The notes beneath the pieces are model-generated. The model saw nothing but the letters and a program-made list of their open reading frames with translations. It did not search any database and was not told the origin of the DNA. The position numbers and the translations under genes are program-made. Source: CBDAQD01 sp965275905 (GTDB lineage Bacteria > Pseudomonadota > Alphaproteobacteria > Rhizobiales > JAJFHC01). Taken from it: a stretch of DNA of 64,000 nucleotides. Positions 55,737 through 64,000 of this stretch are shown one piece after another. Each line of letters begins with the position of its first letter. The stretch's first letter is position 1. Where the stretch lies: positions 1-64,000 of the forward strand of contig CBDHYJ010000054.1 in assembly GCA_965275905.1 (NCBI GenBank), given 5' to 3'.

Positions 55737-56159
55737 ATGAAAAGACTCAGAATACGGAGATGCTGGTCGCTGGTGCCCGCCCTGTTCTGGCTCGGGATGC
55801 AGATCTTGATGACCGGCGTCTTCTCGAGTGCTTCCGCGTCGGATGAGAAGAGCGTCGAAGCCGGTCCTCCTTTTGACAGCGTCATCATTTGCACGCCGAC
55901 CGGCCTGAAGCGGGTTTCGCTCACGGAACTGCTCGCGCAATCCGCGGATACCGATACCGGCAGTCCGGTTCCGACATACGTGAACGTGGGCTGCGACTGG
56001 TGCAAGTCGTTTGGTTCCGTCTCGCTGTCTGCGCGGACCGGGCATGCCGTAGCTTGCGAGTTTGAGCGCAACGATGTCGTCCTCTTCATCACTGATGGTC
56101 CGGCACCGCTTGCTTCCGCGGCAGCAGATGGGTTTGATAGCCGCGCTCCACCTGCCTGA
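55737..56159 (+). CDS. DUF2946-like exported small protein
   Basis: A 140-residue protein from ATG 55737. An Arg-rich start and hydrophobic segment (LVPALFWLGMQILMTGVFSSASA) give a signal peptide, and the mature part contains VIICTPTGLKRVSL and CDWCKS, typical of DUF2946 (VICTADG...CxxC). The family is associated with metal handling. It ends 73 bases before the iron-type binding protein gene, on the same strand. Confidence 0.65.
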   Translation: MKRLRIRRCWSLVPALFWLGMQILMTGVFSSASASDEKSVEAGPPFDSVIICTPTGLKRVSLTELLAQSADTDTGSPVPTYVNVGCDWCKSFGSVSLSARTGHAVACEFERNDVVLFITDGPAPLASAAADGFDSRAPPA

Positions 56160-56232
56160 AAAAGACGTCACATCCGCTTAAATGCCGCGCGCAGCGTGCG
56201 CGTATTCTGACTTCTTTTTCTGGGAATTACAC

Positions 56233-57333
56233 ATGACCACGCAAATCTGCCGTGGCCTCGCCGCTCTGGTTGTGGCCATTACCCTGGCTTGGCCTGCTTG
56301 GGCCGGGACGATCACCGTAACCGACACCCTGGACCGCAAGGTCGAGGTGCCGGCCAACGCTCAGCGTATCCTGTTGGGTTTCTACTTTGAGGACTTTTTC
56401 GCGGTTGGAGGCCCTGACGTCTATGACCGCGTTGTCGCCATCTCCCGGGATGCCTGGGAGGGTTGGCGAAACATGCAGTGGCAGGCGTATGTCAAGGCCG
56501 TGCCGCGCATTGCCGAGCTTACCGATGTCGGTGAAGCCGATAGCGGAACATTTTCTCTTGAAACCGCAGTTGCGGCGAAGCCGGATGTGGCAATCCTGGC
56601 GGCGTGGCAGCACAGTGCCCTGGGTGATCAGGTCGGACGGCTTGAAGCTGCCGGGATCCCGGTCGTCGTGCTCGACTACAATGCGCAGGAAGTTGCCAAA
56701 CATGTGACATCCACGATCGCTCTCGGCGCGATCCTCGGGAAGAGCGAGCGGGCGAAAAGGCTCGCGGACCTTTACGCCGGAGCCCACGCCGACGTGGCAG
56801 CCCGTATCAAGACCGTTACCGACCGGCCGCGCGTCTATGTCGAACTGGCCAGAAAGGGGGCTGGCGAGATAGACAACTCCTACGGCAACACCATGTGGGG
56901 CAAGCTGGTCGAGACCGCCGGCGGCATCAATATTGCCAAGGACCAGATCGCGAAATGGGGGCCTCTCAACCCCGAATTCGTCCTGGCGCAGAACCCGGAC
57001 GCGATCATACTGGCGGGCTCGGGCTGGCCCGGCCGGGACAAGGCGGTGCTGATGGGACCCGGCGTGAGCCAGTCTATCTCGCACGATCGCATGCGCCCCT
57101 ATCTTGGCCGTCCGGGATGGAAGGGGTTGAGCGCCGTCAAGGACGGCGAGGTCCACGCGCTCTATCACGGCGGCGCACGGACCCTCTATGACTTTGCCTT
57201 CCTTCAATACATCGCGAAGACGCTTCATCCGGACCTGTTTAAGGATATCGACCCGCAGGCCAACTTGAACGCGTTCTTTGCGGAATTCATGCCCATCCAG
57301 TTCGATGGCACCTACATGACCAGGCTGCCATGA
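56233..57333 (+). CDS. Iron/cobalamin-type ABC substrate-binding protein
   Basis: A 366-residue periplasmic protein with a signal peptide (LAALVVAITLAWPAWAG). DTLDRKVEVPANAQRILLGFYFEDFFAVGGPD and GNTMWGKLVETAGGINIA are the two lobes of a class III (FepB/BtuF-type) binding protein. ATG 56233 was chosen; an upstream in-frame ATG has no signal benefit. Its stop overlaps the permease start (ATGA). It delivers a metal chelate, probably an iron-siderophore or heme-like complex. Confidence 0.85.
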   Translation: MTTQICRGLAALVVAITLAWPAWAGTITVTDTLDRKVEVPANAQRILLGFYFEDFFAVGGPDVYDRVVAISRDAWEGWRNMQWQAYVKAVPRIAELTDVGEADSGTFSLETAVAAKPDVAILAAWQHSALGDQVGRLEAAGIPVVVLDYNAQEVAKHVTSTIALGAILGKSERAKRLADLYAGAHADVAARIKTVTDRPRVYVELARKGAGEIDNSYGNTMWGKLVETAGGINIAKDQIAKWGPLNPEFVLAQNPDAIILAGSGWPGRDKAVLMGPGVSQSISHDRMRPYLGRPGWKGLSAVKDGEVHALYHGGARTLYDFAFLQYIAKTLHPDLFKDIDPQANLNAFFAEFMPIQFDGTYMTRLP

Positions 57334-58385
57334 CCGGGGCGGAAGGGGCGGCGCTGGCCGCCCCGACCTACAAAGCATTGATGGCGCGCCGCATGCTTAT
57401 GCTCGGCTGCGGCGCGGCTGCGCTTGTTCTCTGTGTCATCACGGATGTTCTGACAGGGCCTGCATTCCTCGGGTTCTGGCAGGTTGTCGCCGCGCTTTTC
57501 ATTCCATCCGAGGCGGAGGCGACCGTCGCTGTAATCGTCTGGGACATCCGCTTGCCGATGACACTCATGGCAGTCGCGGTCGGGGCGTCGCTTGCGGTTG
57601 CGGGTGTCGCGATGCAGACGATCCTCGGAAATCCGCTGGCGAGCCCGTATACGCTCGGTTTTTCTGCTGCCGCCGGGTTCGGCGCCGCGGTCGCCATCCT
57701 GACCGGCTTGACGCTCCCGGTCCTGCCGTGTCTGACCATTCCTGTCGCGGCATTTGCCGCAGCCGCGGCATCCGCCGCGCTGGTCTATGGCTTCGCCGGA
57801 TTGAGGGGCATGTCTCCCGAAGTCATGGTCCTTGCAGGCATCGCTACTCTGTTTCTGTTCCAGTCCCTCCAGTCCATGGTTCAGTACCTGGCGGCACCCG
57901 AGGTTCTTCAGGCCATAGTTTTCTGGCTCTTCGGGTCATTGCTCAAGGCCTCGTGGGACAATCTTCCGGTCACCGCTTCGATCCTGCTGTTCTGCGTTGT
58001 CTTGCTGATTCCGGACCTCTGGCGCCTGACCGCCCTTCGTCTCGGCGACGAACGAGCGGCGGCAGTCGGCGTCGACGTGCGGAAACTGAGGGTAAAGACG
58101 TTTGTCGTCGTCGCACTGCTTACGGCGGGGGCAGTTGCGTTCGTCGGTACGGTCGGCTTTGTCGGTCTCGTCGCCCCGCACATCGCGCGGGGGCTGGTGG
58201 GCGACGATCAGCGCATTCTGATGCCCATGTCGGCATTGTGCGGGGCGGTGGTCATGACGGGTGCATCAATCCTGTCGAAGATCATTTCGCCCGGCTCCGT
58301 TATTCCCATCGGCATCGTAACCGCGGTGATCGGCGTGCCGTTCCTGTTCGGGCTGATTTTGCGCGGACAAAGGAGGCACTGGTGA
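57330..58385 (+). CDS. FecCD-family ABC permease
   Basis: A 351-residue inner-membrane protein with about ten hydrophobic helices. GVAMQTILGNPLASPYTLGFSAAAGFGAA and GTVGFVGLVAPHIARGLVGDDQR are diagnostic for the BtuC/FecCD family. The start overlaps the binding-protein stop by 4 bases; the stop overlaps the ATPase GTG start. Confidence 0.93.
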   Translation: MTGAEGAALAAPTYKALMARRMLMLGCGAAALVLCVITDVLTGPAFLGFWQVVAALFIPSEAEATVAVIVWDIRLPMTLMAVAVGASLAVAGVAMQTILGNPLASPYTLGFSAAAGFGAAVAILTGLTLPVLPCLTIPVAAFAAAAASAALVYGFAGLRGMSPEVMVLAGIATLFLFQSLQSMVQYLAAPEVLQAIVFWLFGSLLKASWDNLPVTASILLFCVVLLIPDLWRLTALRLGDERAAAVGVDVRKLRVKTFVVVALLTAGAVAFVGTVGFVGLVAPHIARGLVGDDQRILMPMSALCGAVVMTGASILSKIISPGSVIPIGIVTAVIGVPFLFGLILRGQRRHW

Positions 58386-59140
58386 GCCTGGAGACGAAAA
58401 ACCTTGTTGTTCGGTACGGTAAGCTGAAAGTTTTGAACGGCGCCTCGGTGACATTTCCGGCGCAATCGGTGACGGCTTTGGTCGGACCGAATGGCGCCGG
58501 CAAATCGACCCTCCTGCGTGCGATTGCCGGGCTTCAACCGGCTGAGGGCGATGTTCTGATTGAAGGAGCATCGGCGGACGCGCCCGCACGGCGCGCCGAA
58601 GTTGCCTACATGCCGCAGGACACAGCGGCGACTTCGTCACTGACGCTCATGGAAGTCGTTCTCCTTGGCCGCTTGCGTTCGCTCGGATTGTCGGTGCCCG
58701 GCGAGATGCTGGACGAAGCGGAATGGAGTCTCGGGCGCTTCGGTCTTGCCGCACTTGCGGGCCGGACGCTTGATGCCGTCAGCGGCGGGCAGCGGCAACT
58801 GGTTTACCTGGCGCAGGCCCTGTTTCGCCGTCCGCAAGTCCTGCTCCTGGACGAGCCGACAGCGGCTCTCGATCTTCGCCATCAGTTGATCGTGCTGGAA
58901 ACGGTTCGTGAAACGGCGCGCCGGGATGGCATTGTGGTCGGCGTCGCGATGCACGATCTGTCACTTGCCGCGCAATTTGCAGACGGTTTTCTCTGTCTCG
59001 CCAACGGGGAGGTTGACGCGTCCGGACCTGCGAGGGATGTCCTGAGCGCGGAGCGCCTGCGGCGACTCTATGGTGTCGAAGCGGACATCGTAATGAGTGC
59101 GGAGGGTTGCCCGAGGATTACGCCCATCCGCGCCGTCTAG
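58382..59140 (+). CDS. ABC transporter ATP-binding protein (FecE/BtuD-type)
   Basis: A 252-residue ATPase starting at GTG 58382, overlapping the permease stop. Walker A GPNGAGKS is at residues 35-42, signature VSGGQRQLVYLAQALF near 139, Walker B LLLDEPTAALD. It powers the import system of the two preceding genes. Coupling by overlap means equal output of the three. Confidence 0.92.
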   Translation: MSLETKNLVVRYGKLKVLNGASVTFPAQSVTALVGPNGAGKSTLLRAIAGLQPAEGDVLIEGASADAPARRAEVAYMPQDTAATSSLTLMEVVLLGRLRSLGLSVPGEMLDEAEWSLGRFGLAALAGRTLDAVSGGQRQLVYLAQALFRRPQVLLLDEPTAALDLRHQLIVLETVRETARRDGIVVGVAMHDLSLAAQFADGFLCLANGEVDASGPARDVLSAERLRRLYGVEADIVMSAEGCPRITPIRAV

Positions 59141-59177
59141 AGTGACCTGATCCAAACCCAAGAAGCGGTTACGTCTC

Positions 59178-59837
59178 TCAGGCGGCCTTGCGTTCGGTGA
59201 GGAAGACTCGCAGGGCAAATCCGATAAAGACCAGGCCCGAGGCGGCATCCATCGTGATGCGGAACCAGCGGGCATGCACGATCTGCCTCGCGACGCCGGC
59301 TGCTCCCGCCGCCAGGATGATGTGATAGAGCGCTGCCATCCCTGCGAGCACCAAGCCGAGCAGGAAGGTCTGAAGGGCGACCGACCCGTGCGCCGGAGAA
59401 ACGAACTGCGGCACGAACGCCAGATAGAACAGGATGACCTTCGGGTTGAGCAGGTTTGTCAGGAAGGCGTGGCTTATGTTGCGCTGCCATCGTGCCGGCG
59501 GTGTCATTTGCGCAACCTGTGATCCACCCGGGTCACGCCACGACCGGTAGGCGCCGGCGAGAGCCCGCACGCCGAGCCACGCCAGATAGGCAGCGCCTAA
59601 CCATCGAACCAGATCGAACAGCATCGGTGACGCTGCGATGACTGCGGATATTCCGAGCGCGGCCAGTCCGGCGTGCACTACGTTGCCTGCGGAGGTCCCG
59701 AGATTGGCAATCCAGCCTGCGTTTCGGCCCTCGAAGACGCTGCGGCTAAGGATCAGGAGCGAATCCGGACCAGGCACCAGAACCAGAAAGACCGCTGCTG
59801 CCACGTAGATCTGCAACGTGTTCCAATCGATGCCCAT
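59178..59837 (-). CDS. LysE-family translocator
   Basis: A 219-residue inner-membrane protein with six helices. The signature PGPDSLLILSRSVFEGRNAGW near residue 22-44, then GVRALAGAYRSWRD and NLLNPKVILFYLAFVPQF, define the RhtB/LysE amino-acid exporters. Convergent with the iron ABC operon. Substrate not deducible. Confidence 0.88.
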   Translation of the reverse strand: MGIDWNTLQIYVAAAVFLVLVPGPDSLLILSRSVFEGRNAGWIANLGTSAGNVVHAGLAALGISAVIAASPMLFDLVRWLGAAYLAWLGVRALAGAYRSWRDPGGSQVAQMTPPARWQRNISHAFLTNLLNPKVILFYLAFVPQFVSPAHGSVALQTFLLGLVLAGMAALYHIILAAGAAGVARQIVHARWFRITMDAASGLVFIGFALRVFLTERKAA

Positions 59838-59997
59838 CGGAGTCCTCTGCTAGTGGAGTGGCTTGTGTTCGGCCGGTGCCTGCTCGCCCGGAGCATACCT
59901 CGGTACAGCCGCGTTAAGGAATAATTGACCATGAATTTTCATTATACCCCGATTGGCTAGGGCAATTGACGACAACAACGGAAGACGGGATCCAAGG

Positions 59998-62439
59998 ATG
60001 TCTCGCCTGTTTGTGAAGATTGCCTCGAAGCTCCGGAACCTGACCCTGATTTCGAAAATCGGCGGCGGATTCGGTGCCGTTCTGATGATCACGCTCGCTG
60101 TCGGGCTGCTCAGCGCCCACTCGATCAACCGCATCAACAACCAGGTCGCGATGACGGACGACGCGGCCCGCCTGCTGATATCGCTCCAGCAGATCGCGGA
60201 AGCCAAGGGCGACTATGTCAGCTCCGGGGTACGCGACTCCGCGGACCGGACGCTCGATCTGGTCGCCTCCCTTGAGGCTGACATCGGACGCCTGCTCGGC
60301 AGGGCGGGGGATGTCGAACGCCTCGACGCGGCCGGCAAGGCGACCGCCGGATTCCGGTCCGCCATGACCGATTACGTTGCGCTCATCGAACGCAGGACAG
60401 AAGCGAACGAGGCCATGAAGGCCGCAGTCGGCGCGGTCATCGAGTCTTCGATTGCCAGCGGGAAGGCAGCCGGTGAAAGGCTGGCCGAAACCAGCGAAAG
60501 CGCCCGCGCAATCCGTGCCAGGCTGATCGAGACCCAGGACTTCTCGCGCCTCGCCGCCGCGCTGGCGCTGACGGCCAACGAGGTCCAGGTCCATATCCTG
60601 CAGTTCATGGCGACCAAGTCGTCGAACATTCTCAGGCGGGCGGACAAGGGTGTCGAGAAGATTGCCAAGCTCAACGAGCGCTTCAAGGCGGCGCGACTAA
60701 ACCCCGCGTCAGCGCAGATCGTCGAAGCGATCGACAAACGCAGGAAGACCATGGCCGGGATATTCACGCGGCTCGGGTCCGGCGGTGAGTCCTTTGCCTC
60801 CGCCGATGATCCCGCGACGCTCGCGCTGAGGGTCAAGGCCCAGAAAGCCGCGCGCCGCATCGTAAAGGCGGCCAACAAGCTCAAGGAGGCTCAGGATCAG
60901 GCGATCAGGGCGTCCTGGGGCTTCCTGGAACGCATTGAATCCCAGCAGGCGAAAACCACGGCGGAAGCCGCCGCCGCGACGACCATGGAGCGGTCCGCAA
61001 ACGTGCTGATGTCCGCGGCTTCAAGCTATCTTCTTGACCCGACCCAGGGGCATGAACAAGCCCTCGAGAAACGGTTCGCCGAGCTTGGCCAGAACACCGA
61101 GAAGGCCTTTGCCGATGCCTGGGATCAGGACAGCGCCGACGCGATCAAGGCTGCCCTTGGGCAGTTTTCCGGAGCCTTCGCTGAAATGCGGTCGGTTTTT
61201 GCCGAGGCCGAAGCCAAGGTGAAGGTGATGAGGGCCAACGCCTCGTCCCTGGTCGATGTCGTGACGGCGATCGGCGAACGCCAGATTGCTCAGGTGCAGG
61301 AGACCGGAACCGGGGCGATCAATGTATCGCTGTTCGCGATCGTGGCGGCGGTGGTCATGGGCGGGATCATGGCCTGGCTGCTGGGCCGCGCCATTAGCCG
61401 GCCGATCCGGGAAATGACCGGCGCGATGACGCAATTGGCGGATGGCGAGCTTGAAGTCGATCTGGCCGACACCGCAAGACGCGACGAGATCGGCAGGATG
61501 TACAAGGCCGTGACCGTATTCCGCGACAACGCGGTCGAGAACCAGCGTCTCTCGGAGGAGCGCAAGGTCGGTCACATCAGGCGGGAAAAACGCCAGGCGA
61601 CAATCGAGGAACTCATCGCGGAGTTCCGGACGGACATGCAGGATGCGCTCGAAGCCGTCGACGGCAATGCCGCCCAGATGCGCTCGACCGCGGAGGTGCT
61701 GGCCGACGTCGCCCGGAAATCCAGCGGTCAGACAACGGCCGCGACGTCGGCATCCGAGAGCGCGACCGAGAACGTTCAGTCCGTTGCCACGGCGGCCGAG
61801 CAGCTCGACGCGTCGATCGCCGAGATTACCCGCCAGGTGGAGACCGCGACGGGTGTGGTCGAAAGGGCGGCCGAGAGCGCCAACCTGACGCAGGACAGGA
61901 TCGGCGGACTGGCTGAAGCCGCCAGCGCTATCGGCGACGTGGTCAAGCTGATCTCCGATATCGCTGAACAGACGAATCTTCTGGCGCTCAACGCGACGAT
62001 CGAGGCCGCGCGCGCAGGCGAGGCGGGCAAGGGCTTTGCAGTGGTCGCTTCCGAAGTCAAGTCGCTGGCCAACCAGACCGCCGACGCCACGGGTCAGATC
62101 TCGAGCCAGATCGCGGCGATCCAGGAGTCGACCCAGCAGGCGGTCACCGTGATCACCGAAATCCCCAAGACGATGGCCGACGTGAAGTCCTATACCAGCG
62201 CCATTGCGGCGGCCGTTGCCGAGCAGGGGAACGCAACGTCCGAGATTTCCCGTAACGCCGGCGAGGCGAGCGCGGGCACGCGGGCGACCAGCGAAAACAT
62301 CGAGCGCGTTTCATCCGGCGTTTCGGAAACCAACCAGTCCGCGGAACAGGTTTTGACTGCGGCACAGGAGGTGAGCACGCAGGCCGAGCAGTTGCGGCAA
62401 AAGGTGGACAGCTTCCTGGAACGCGTTGCCGCGGCCTGA
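59998..62439 (+). CDS. Methyl-accepting chemotaxis protein
   Basis: An 813-residue receptor from ATG 59998. Transmembrane helix 1 is about residues 14-40 (GFGAVLMITLAVGLL), a long all-helical periplasmic ligand domain follows to about 440, helix 2 is about 444-463 (FAIVAAVVMGGIMAWLLG), then a HAMP domain (RPIREMTGAMTQLADGEL). The signalling domain includes IAEQTNLLALNATIEAARAGEAGKGFAVVASEVKSLANQTADAT. The sensor is long, suggestive of a helical bimodular (HBM) type. Ligand is unknown. A stable hairpin follows the stop. Confidence 0.92.
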   Translation: MSRLFVKIASKLRNLTLISKIGGGFGAVLMITLAVGLLSAHSINRINNQVAMTDDAARLLISLQQIAEAKGDYVSSGVRDSADRTLDLVASLEADIGRLLGRAGDVERLDAAGKATAGFRSAMTDYVALIERRTEANEAMKAAVGAVIESSIASGKAAGERLAETSESARAIRARLIETQDFSRLAAALALTANEVQVHILQFMATKSSNILRRADKGVEKIAKLNERFKAARLNPASAQIVEAIDKRRKTMAGIFTRLGSGGESFASADDPATLALRVKAQKAARRIVKAANKLKEAQDQAIRASWGFLERIESQQAKTTAEAAAATTMERSANVLMSAASSYLLDPTQGHEQALEKRFAELGQNTEKAFADAWDQDSADAIKAALGQFSGAFAEMRSVFAEAEAKVKVMRANASSLVDVVTAIGERQIAQVQETGTGAINVSLFAIVAAVVMGGIMAWLLGRAISRPIREMTGAMTQLADGELEVDLADTARRDEIGRMYKAVTVFRDNAVENQRLSEERKVGHIRREKRQATIEELIAEFRTDMQDALEAVDGNAAQMRSTAEVLADVARKSSGQTTAATSASESATENVQSVATAAEQLDASIAEITRQVETATGVVERAAESANLTQDRIGGLAEAASAIGDVVKLISDIAEQTNLLALNATIEAARAGEAGKGFAVVASEVKSLANQTADATGQISSQIAAIQESTQQAVTVITEIPKTMADVKSYTSAIAAAVAEQGNATSEISRNAGEASAGTRATSENIERVSSGVSETNQSAEQVLTAAQEVSTQAEQLRQKVDSFLERVAAA

Positions 62440-62450
62440 GGCGCTGCCTG

Positions 62451-62477
62451 GCGCCGGACAGGACACGAATCCGGCGC
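62451..62477 (+). terminator. Hairpin after chemotaxis receptor gene
   Basis: GCGCCGGA and TCCGGCGC form a perfect 8-base stem with an 11-base loop, 12 bases after the stop. There is no T-tract, so it may be a Rho-dependent or processing structure. Confidence 0.45.
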
Positions 62478-62523
62478 ATTAAGGTGGGTGGCGAAGGCGC
62501 CCCGGCAGGCGTAATCTCCTGAC

Positions 62524-63846
62524 ATGCTGAGCATTCTCGCCAACCGTATATTCCGTCACCTGTTCCTGGCACAGGTCGTGGCGCTGGTCGGCACCGGCCT
62601 GGCGACCGTCGCGCTGGCGCTGCTGGCGTTCGATCTCGCCGGCGACAATGCGGGCAGGGTGCTCGGCACTGCGCTTGCCATCAAGATGATCGCCTATGTC
62701 GGGGTTTCGCCCGTTGCCTCCGCGTTTCTTTCCATTCTGCCGCGCCGCAGGGTCCTGGTGGTGCTTGACCTGTGCCGCATGGCCATCGTCGCTCTGCTGC
62801 CGTTCGTGACCGAGATCTGGCAGGTCTATGTGCTGATCTTTCTGCTGCAGTCCTGCTCGGCGGCGTTCACGCCCGCCTTCCAGGCGACCATTCCCGATGT
62901 GCTGCAGGACGAAGAGGATTATACCAACGCGCTCTCCCTCTCGCGCCTGGCTTACGATCTGGAGAGCCTGGTCTCGCCCTTGCTTGCAGCGCTTCTGCTC
63001 GGTTTCGTGGCCTCCAGCACGCTCTTTGCCGGAACGGCGCTCGGCTTCCTCCTGTCGGCCGCATTCGTTCTGACCGTGGTCTTGCCGGATACGCGCAAAG
63101 CAGCGAGGCGCAGCGTATACGAGCGGACCACCCGGGGCTTGCGCATCTATCTCGCGACACCGCGCTTGCGGGGACTGTTTGCCGTCAACATGGCGGTCGC
63201 CGCCGTCGGGGCGATCGTTATCGTGAACACCGTTGTCTACGTGCAAGGAACCTATGGCCTTGGCGCACGGCAGACGGCTCTGGCGCTCGCCTCCTTCGGC
63301 TGCGGTTCGATGCTGGCCGCATTTGCCCTGCCGGGTCTGCTCAGACAGTTTTCCGACCGGACCGTGATGACCACCGCGATCGTGGCGCTCGCTGGAGTCG
63401 GCTTGAGCATCGGATTTCTGCCCGGCTACAAGACGTTGCTCGCGCTCTGGTTCGCTGCAGGCCTGGGCTACGCGGCGGCACTGGTGCCATCGGGGCGCCT
63501 GCTGCGGCGCTCCGCCCATCCGGAAGACCGGCCCGCGCTTTTCGCTGCGCAGTTCGCCCTGTCGCACGCCTGCTGGTTGGTGACCTATCCGCTGGCGGGC
63601 TGGATGGGCAGCATGGCCGGGCTGTCGCCGACCGCACTGCTGCTCGGCGGCATGGCGCTTGCGTCGTCCGTTGTCGCGCTGGCGGTATGGCCAGGTTCCG
63701 GCAGCCGCGACGTCGAGCACAGCCACGAGGACCTGCCGCCGGATCACCCGCATCTGCGTGAGGGGCACGGCCGGCACGGCATGGCGCACAGCCATGACTT
63801 CGTGATTGACGACCTTCACCCGCACTGGCCGGGCCGCCAGGGATAA
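62524..63846 (+). CDS. MFS transporter with His-rich cytoplasmic tail
   Basis: A 440-residue MFS protein with 12 hydrophobic helices, with LANRIFRHLFLAQVVALVGTGLATVALALLAFDLAG and PAFQATIPDVLQDEEDYTNALSLSRLAYDLESL. The C-terminal 50 residues are His/Asp-rich (EHSHEDLPPDHPHL, HGRHGMAHSHDFVIDDLHPHW). Such tails occur in metal exporters (for example nickel/cobalt types) but the function is not settled. Confidence 0.85.
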   Translation: MLSILANRIFRHLFLAQVVALVGTGLATVALALLAFDLAGDNAGRVLGTALAIKMIAYVGVSPVASAFLSILPRRRVLVVLDLCRMAIVALLPFVTEIWQVYVLIFLLQSCSAAFTPAFQATIPDVLQDEEDYTNALSLSRLAYDLESLVSPLLAALLLGFVASSTLFAGTALGFLLSAAFVLTVVLPDTRKAARRSVYERTTRGLRIYLATPRLRGLFAVNMAVAAVGAIVIVNTVVYVQGTYGLGARQTALALASFGCGSMLAAFALPGLLRQFSDRTVMTTAIVALAGVGLSIGFLPGYKTLLALWFAAGLGYAAALVPSGRLLRRSAHPEDRPALFAAQFALSHACWLVTYPLAGWMGSMAGLSPTALLLGGMALASSVVALAVWPGSGSRDVEHSHEDLPPDHPHLREGHGRHGMAHSHDFVIDDLHPHWPGRQG

Positions 63847-63913
63847 AACGCCTCAGTCTGCGCGTGTCAGGCGATGACAATTGTCGTCCGTGAAATTCAG
63901 GACCTCGCCGCTT

Positions 63914-64000
63914 TCAGTTCCCCGGCTGCAGCAGGGCAACCAGACGCGCCGGTGTCGGCGCGCTCGCCGGATCGGTCAGGATGCTGTTGATCTCGGCGCG
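63914..64000 (-). CDS. C-terminal end of a gene running off the window
   Basis: On the minus strand an open frame enters at the window edge and ends with a stop at 63914-63916, encoding a 28-residue tail (RAEINSILTDPASAPTPARLVALLQPGN). It lies tail-to-tail with the MFS transporter gene. Too short to identify. Confidence 0.35.
   Translation of the reverse strand, partial: RAEINSILTDPASAPTPARLVALLQPGN

Overview
The window is a high-GC chromosomal segment of an alphaproteobacterium. I infer this from the gene content: a non-pyrrolysine MttB, an rpiA / DUF2059 / gor block, MocR and EamA families, TAXI and sugar ABC binding proteins, DUF1989 and DUF3179. The genus cannot be fixed from sequence alone. 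Most of the segment is catabolic and transport genes on both strands. There is one tRNA (Val, anticodon CAC), no rRNA, no CRISPR and no intact transposase. One 310-bp MITE-like element with near-perfect terminal inverted repeats is present.

Layout. 1-4.2 kb: a tight operon of aldehyde dehydrogenase (5' cut by the window, one frameshift), an MttB-family methyltransferase and an FAD oxidoreductase. It is probably for oxidative catabolism of a quaternary or methylated amine. 4.2-5.4 kb: a REP-like inverted pair, then an ArsR / SRPBCC pair with a palindrome over the regulator start. 5.5-9.0 kb: a polysaccharide deacetylase and a large secreted modular protein. 9.1-11.9 kb: an AT-richer block of orphan genes and two small HTH proteins with candidate operators. 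11.9-19.7 kb: GST (with a CRP-like site upstream), DUF3179 protein, serine hydrolase, TAXI-binding protein fused to a peptidoglycan-binding domain, tRNA-Val, MFS transporter, phosphoglycolate phosphatase. 19.8-26.4 kb: exported orphan, frameshifted DUF2817 protein, gabD, rpiA, two tandem DUF2059 proteins, glutathione reductase.

26.7-30.7 kb is a decaying or error-rich stretch. It has two small orphan genes, an aldehyde dehydrogenase with two frameshifts, a frameshifted hydratase that loses its C-terminus, and a DadA-like oxidoreductase that has lost its FAD-binding N-terminus; the last two are joined in frame. 30.7-34.3 kb: EamA transporter, quinone-oxidoreductase-like MDR protein, asparaginase, Lrp regulator. 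34.4-38 kb: ACC deaminase carrying all the diagnostic active-site residues, transcribed divergently from the Lrp gene and followed by an AceE/MdeB-like thiamine diphosphate enzyme. The likely job is ACC to 2-oxobutyrate to an acyl product. 38-44.9 kb: YceI, DUF1989, YbdK-type ligase, methyltransferase, divergent MocR / EamA pair, and an AT-rich orphan.

44.9-54.1 kb is a seven-gene carbohydrate or sugar-acid operon: ABC importer, a large protein resembling D-apionate lactonase, HpcH/HpaI aldolase and D-2-hydroxyacid dehydrogenase. A divergent FadR-type regulator controls it, with a consensus FadR-type half-palindrome between them. 54.1-54.4 kb: the MITE-like element, whose two ends supply the stop codons of both flanking genes. 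54.4-64 kb: AlkC-like DNA glycosylase, DUF2946-like protein, a three-gene iron/cobalamin-type ABC importer, LysE exporter, chemotaxis receptor, an MFS transporter with a His-rich tail, and the C-terminal end of a further gene.

Five single or double base indels (near 355, 21128, 28420, 28477 and 29280) break otherwise well conserved proteins. They may be sequence errors or real decay, so all five should be checked in reads.
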